Shown: positions 61,794-64,000 of the stretch, one piece after another | How positions within the stretch are numbered: position 1 is the first letter of the stretch | Layout: every line of letters starts with the position of its first letter | Assembly: GCA_944320305.1 (NCBI GenBank) | Contig: CALUGW010000040.1 | Coordinates: forward strand, 124,001-188,000 | DNA: 64,000 nucleotides | DNA from: an uncultured Prevotella sp. | Lineage (GTDB): Bacteria; Bacteroidota; Bacteroidia; Bacteroidales; Bacteroidaceae | Reading direction: 5' to 3' | Notes under the pieces: model-generated | Database searches by the model: none | What the model saw: only the letters and a program-made list of their open reading frames with translations | What the model was told of the DNA's origin: nothing | Program-made: the position numbers and the translations under genes

Positions 61794-63389
61794 TCATTTG
61801 AACTTTACCGCAGCCTCTTCGACAGGCAGGCAGGCCTTGTAATTCTTTATATAAGCGTTGAAGCCTGCCACATCCTCCGGCTTTGGGCAAATCTCCACTC
61901 CGGCATTTCCGGCGAACACCTTGTCTTCAAGGAAATCCGCCAGCGACAACTTCTTGTCGTTGTTCACAAGATAGGAGCCAAGCAGTGCCATGCCCCACGG
62001 GCCGCCCTCGCCTGCAGTCTCCATCACAGAGATAGGCGAATTGAGAGCAGCCGCCAGAACCTGCTGCCCCACTCCCTTGGTCTTGAACAGTCCGCCGTGC
62101 CCGGTAATCTTGTCAACCTTGATATGCTCCTCGTTGAAAAGTATGTCGTTGCCTATTTTGAGAACGCCGACAGAGGCATACAGATTGGCGCGCATGAAAT
62201 TGGCGAGAGTGAACTTGTCGTTGGCAGAGCGGACGAACAAAGGCCGTCCGTCGGCAAGTCCGGTCACCGGCTCACCAGAAATATAGTTGTACGACAGCAG
62301 CCCCCCACAGTCTGGCTGGCCTGTGAGCGCATGATTGTAGAGCTTGCCGAACACCTCATTCATGTCCACCGGAACGCCCAGCAACTCCTGGTATTCCTTA
62401 AACAGATTCACCCATGCGTTCAAATCAGACGTACAGTTGTTGCAATGCACCATGGCAACAGGATTGCCGTCTGGAGTTGTCACAATGTCAATGACCTCAT
62501 AGGGCTTTGAAAGGTCTTTCTCAAGCACAATCATCGAGAACGACGAAGTGCCTGCCGACACGTTTCCGGTGCGTGGCTTCACGGCGTTTGTGGCCACCAT
62601 GCCCGTTCCTGCGTCGCCTTCAGGAGGACAAACAGGAATGCCGGCTTTCAAATGGCCTGAGACATCAAGACGCTTTGCGCCATCGGGAGTCAGGAATCCG
62701 GCATTCTGCCCGGCCAGAAGAACCTTTGGGAGAATGTCTTCCAGTTTCCAGCCAAAGCCTCTCGGAGCGACAAGTTTGTCAAACTTGGCAATCATTTCCG
62801 AAGAGTAGTTCTTGGTCTTCGGGTCAATCGGAAGCATACCGGAAGCGTCGCCGATGCCCAGCACCTTTTCTCCTGTAATGAACCAGTGGATGTAACCGGC
62901 CAGAGTCGTCAGATAATCAATGTCTTTCACGTGCTCCTCATTGTCCAATATCGCTTCGTACAAATGGGAGATACTCCAGCGAAGCGGAATATTGAAGACA
63001 AACAGATCGGACAATTCCGCTGCGGCCTTGGCGGTGTTCGTGTTCCTCCATGTGCGGAAAGGCACGAGAATGTTCTTGTCTTTGTCAAAGGCCATATAGC
63101 CGTGCATCATCGCGCTGACACCGATTGCAGCCAAAGTTTCAATCTCAATGTCGTACTGCTCCCTGACATTGCGCCTCAAATCTGCATAACAATCCTGCAG
63201 ACCATACCATATTGCCTCCACACTGTAAGTCCACAAACCGTCAACAAGCTGGTTCTCCCACGTGTGGCTGCCTTGCGCGATTGGCCTGTTTTCCGGATCA
63301 ATCAGCACAGCCTTGATGCGCGTTGACCCGAACTCTATGCCAAGAATAGCCTTGCCGTTCTCTATAATTGATTTTGCGTCTGTATTCAT
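61794..63389 (-). CDS. araB: L-ribulokinase-type FGGY carbohydrate kinase
   Basis: The 531-residue protein is an FGGY kinase: ILGIEFGSTRIKAVLIDPEN (ATP loop 1), SAMMHGYMAFDKDKN, GIGDASGMLPID, VCPPEGDAGTGMVATNA and GNVSAGTSSFSMIVLE, and the C-terminal KVDKITGHGGLFKTKGVGQQ. Length and sequence fit the Bacteroidetes ribulokinase of arabinose operons, and it lies between araA and GH51. It phosphorylates L-ribulose made by AraA. A xylulokinase role is less likely given the context. Confidence 0.9.
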   Translation of the reverse strand: MNTDAKSIIENGKAILGIEFGSTRIKAVLIDPENRPIAQGSHTWENQLVDGLWTYSVEAIWYGLQDCYADLRRNVREQYDIEIETLAAIGVSAMMHGYMAFDKDKNILVPFRTWRNTNTAKAAAELSDLFVFNIPLRWSISHLYEAILDNEEHVKDIDYLTTLAGYIHWFITGEKVLGIGDASGMLPIDPKTKNYSSEMIAKFDKLVAPRGFGWKLEDILPKVLLAGQNAGFLTPDGAKRLDVSGHLKAGIPVCPPEGDAGTGMVATNAVKPRTGNVSAGTSSFSMIVLEKDLSKPYEVIDIVTTPDGNPVAMVHCNNCTSDLNAWVNLFKEYQELLGVPVDMNEVFGKLYNHALTGQPDCGGLLSYNYISGEPVTGLADGRPLFVRSANDKFTLANFMRANLYASVGVLKIGNDILFNEEHIKVDKITGHGGLFKTKGVGQQVLAAALNSPISVMETAGEGGPWGMALLGSYLVNNDKKLSLADFLEDKVFAGNAGVEICPKPEDVAGFNAYIKNYKACLPVEEAAVKFK

Positions 63390-63511
63390 TTTAGTAATTC
63401 TTAGTTGATAAACAATGATTAAAATAAGTGAATTCGAGGAGTTAAAAGGAAAGCTTCAGACTCCGTAACGGAAGCCGCACTTCCTTATAACCCCTCGATT
63501 CGTTATGCAAA
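63390..63511 (-). promoter_or_regulatory. araA-araB spacer with a long hairpin
   Basis: CGAGG plus GTTAAAAGGAA (63435-63451) pairs with TTCCTTATAAC plus CCTCG (63481-63497), 15 of 17 pairs, loop about 29 nt. No T run follows. It could stabilise or divide the operon mRNA. Confidence 0.5.
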
Positions 63512-64000
63512 TCAGCAAAGCGCCTTGTTCAACAGGTAATAAACCTCGTTGGCACGCAGCTCTTTCTTAAAGCCGCCGATGGTCGTCTCCTTGTTGATAT
63601 GAACCATTTCAATGCCGGCAATCTCGGCATAGTCCTCCCAGTATTCAGCTGTAAGGTCGTATGAGAAGCATGAGTGATGCGTGCCTCCGGCCAGAATCCA
63701 TGCGCCGGCGCCGACCTCAAAGTTGGGCTGCGGAATCCACAGGGCAGAAGCAACCGGCAGTTTGGGCAGCGGCTTCGGCTCGATGCACTCCACGTCGTTT
63801 ACAATAAGGCGGAAACGGTTGCCGAGATCAACTACAGTCGCTGTGCATCCGTTGCCCACCTTGCTGGTGAACACGAGGCGTGCCGTCTGGCTCTTGCGTA
63901 TTCCGATGCCGAGGAAATGAACTTCAAGGCGAGGTTTCTTGGCGGCAATGAGAGGACAAACCTCAAGCATGTGCGCTTGCAGAATGGAGCTTCTTTCTCC
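63512..64000 (-). CDS. araA: L-arabinose isomerase, C-terminal part (cut by window edge)
   Basis: AraA converts L-arabinose to L-ribulose. The visible 162 codons read ILQAHMLEVCPLIA, VASALWIPQPNFEVGAGAW and AWILAGGTHHSCFSYDL, where the His of GGTHH is a metal ligand, and end in RANEVYYLLNKALC. The N-terminal two thirds lie beyond the window. araB follows after 122 bp. Confidence 0.96.
   Translation of the reverse strand, partial: GERSSILQAHMLEVCPLIAAKKPRLEVHFLGIGIRKSQTARLVFTSKVGNGCTATVVDLGNRFRLIVNDVECIEPKPLPKLPVASALWIPQPNFEVGAGAWILAGGTHHSCFSYDLTAEYWEDYAEIAGIEMVHINKETTIGGFKKELRANEVYYLLNKALC

Overview
The window is chromosomal DNA of a Bacteroidales bacterium, most likely a Prevotella-type member of the Prevotellaceae. 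The evidence is the gene repertoire (BtuG-type B12 surface lipoprotein, HU-CCDC81/SPOR protein, DUF4369 and DUF4738 lipoproteins, a Rho with a long disordered insert, a protein with a type IX-like C-terminal sorting tail), the weak Shine-Dalgarno sequences, and repeated promoters of the Bacteroidetes type (TTTG, 19-22 bp, TAnnTTTG). No rRNA, tRNA, CRISPR array or complete transposase gene was seen.

Layout. 1-2141: end of a leucine operon (leuA, then leuC running off the edge) behind a leader with a leucine-rich peptide and competing antiterminator and terminator hairpins. 2289-5523: prs, a ThiE/TenI-like protein, a lipoprotein, and rplU-rpmA. 5853-20000: mostly minus-strand housekeeping genes: uvrD/pcrA, a GHL10 hydrolase, a HAD phosphatase, metH without its reactivation domain, smpB, a DMP19-family protein, an M64 peptidase, a short folK, a MORN-GH25 lysozyme fusion and rho. 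20022-27475: a B12-uptake operon (btuB, btuG, a T9SS-tailed surface protein, btuF, btuC) behind a cobalamin riboswitch; the ATPase gene btuD is absent.

27526-30200 is an AT-rich accessory segment bounded by about 75-bp inverted repeats. It carries a PvuRts1I/AbaSI-type modification-dependent restriction endonuclease with a small partner gene, and a MITE-like element with 8-bp target duplications. 30473-44406: pgm, a DMT transporter, truA, gph, a GH77 protein that has lost all three catalytic residues, an FHA/HU-SPOR pair, rfbC-ugd and kdsB-trmN6-nudC. 44700-48940 is a second AT-rich island of small plus-strand genes, with a large imperfect palindrome at its left edge, a chimeric pseudogene and a GrpB-GNAT fusion. 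49073-54477: a secreted MORN protein, a YhcH protein, glgB and a DUF6057 membrane protein. 54492-64000: an arabinose operon (araA, araB, GH51, a triple-GH43 protein, tkt, rpiB) that releases arabinose from polymers and feeds it through ribulokinase into the pentose phosphate pathway.

A dispersed intergenic repeat built around TGCAA...GGCC palindromic units occurs at three places (5.9, 30.1 and 60.1 kb). B12 import (btu operon) supplies the cofactor of the B12-dependent MetH. glgB, the GH77-like protein and pgm all relate to glycogen.
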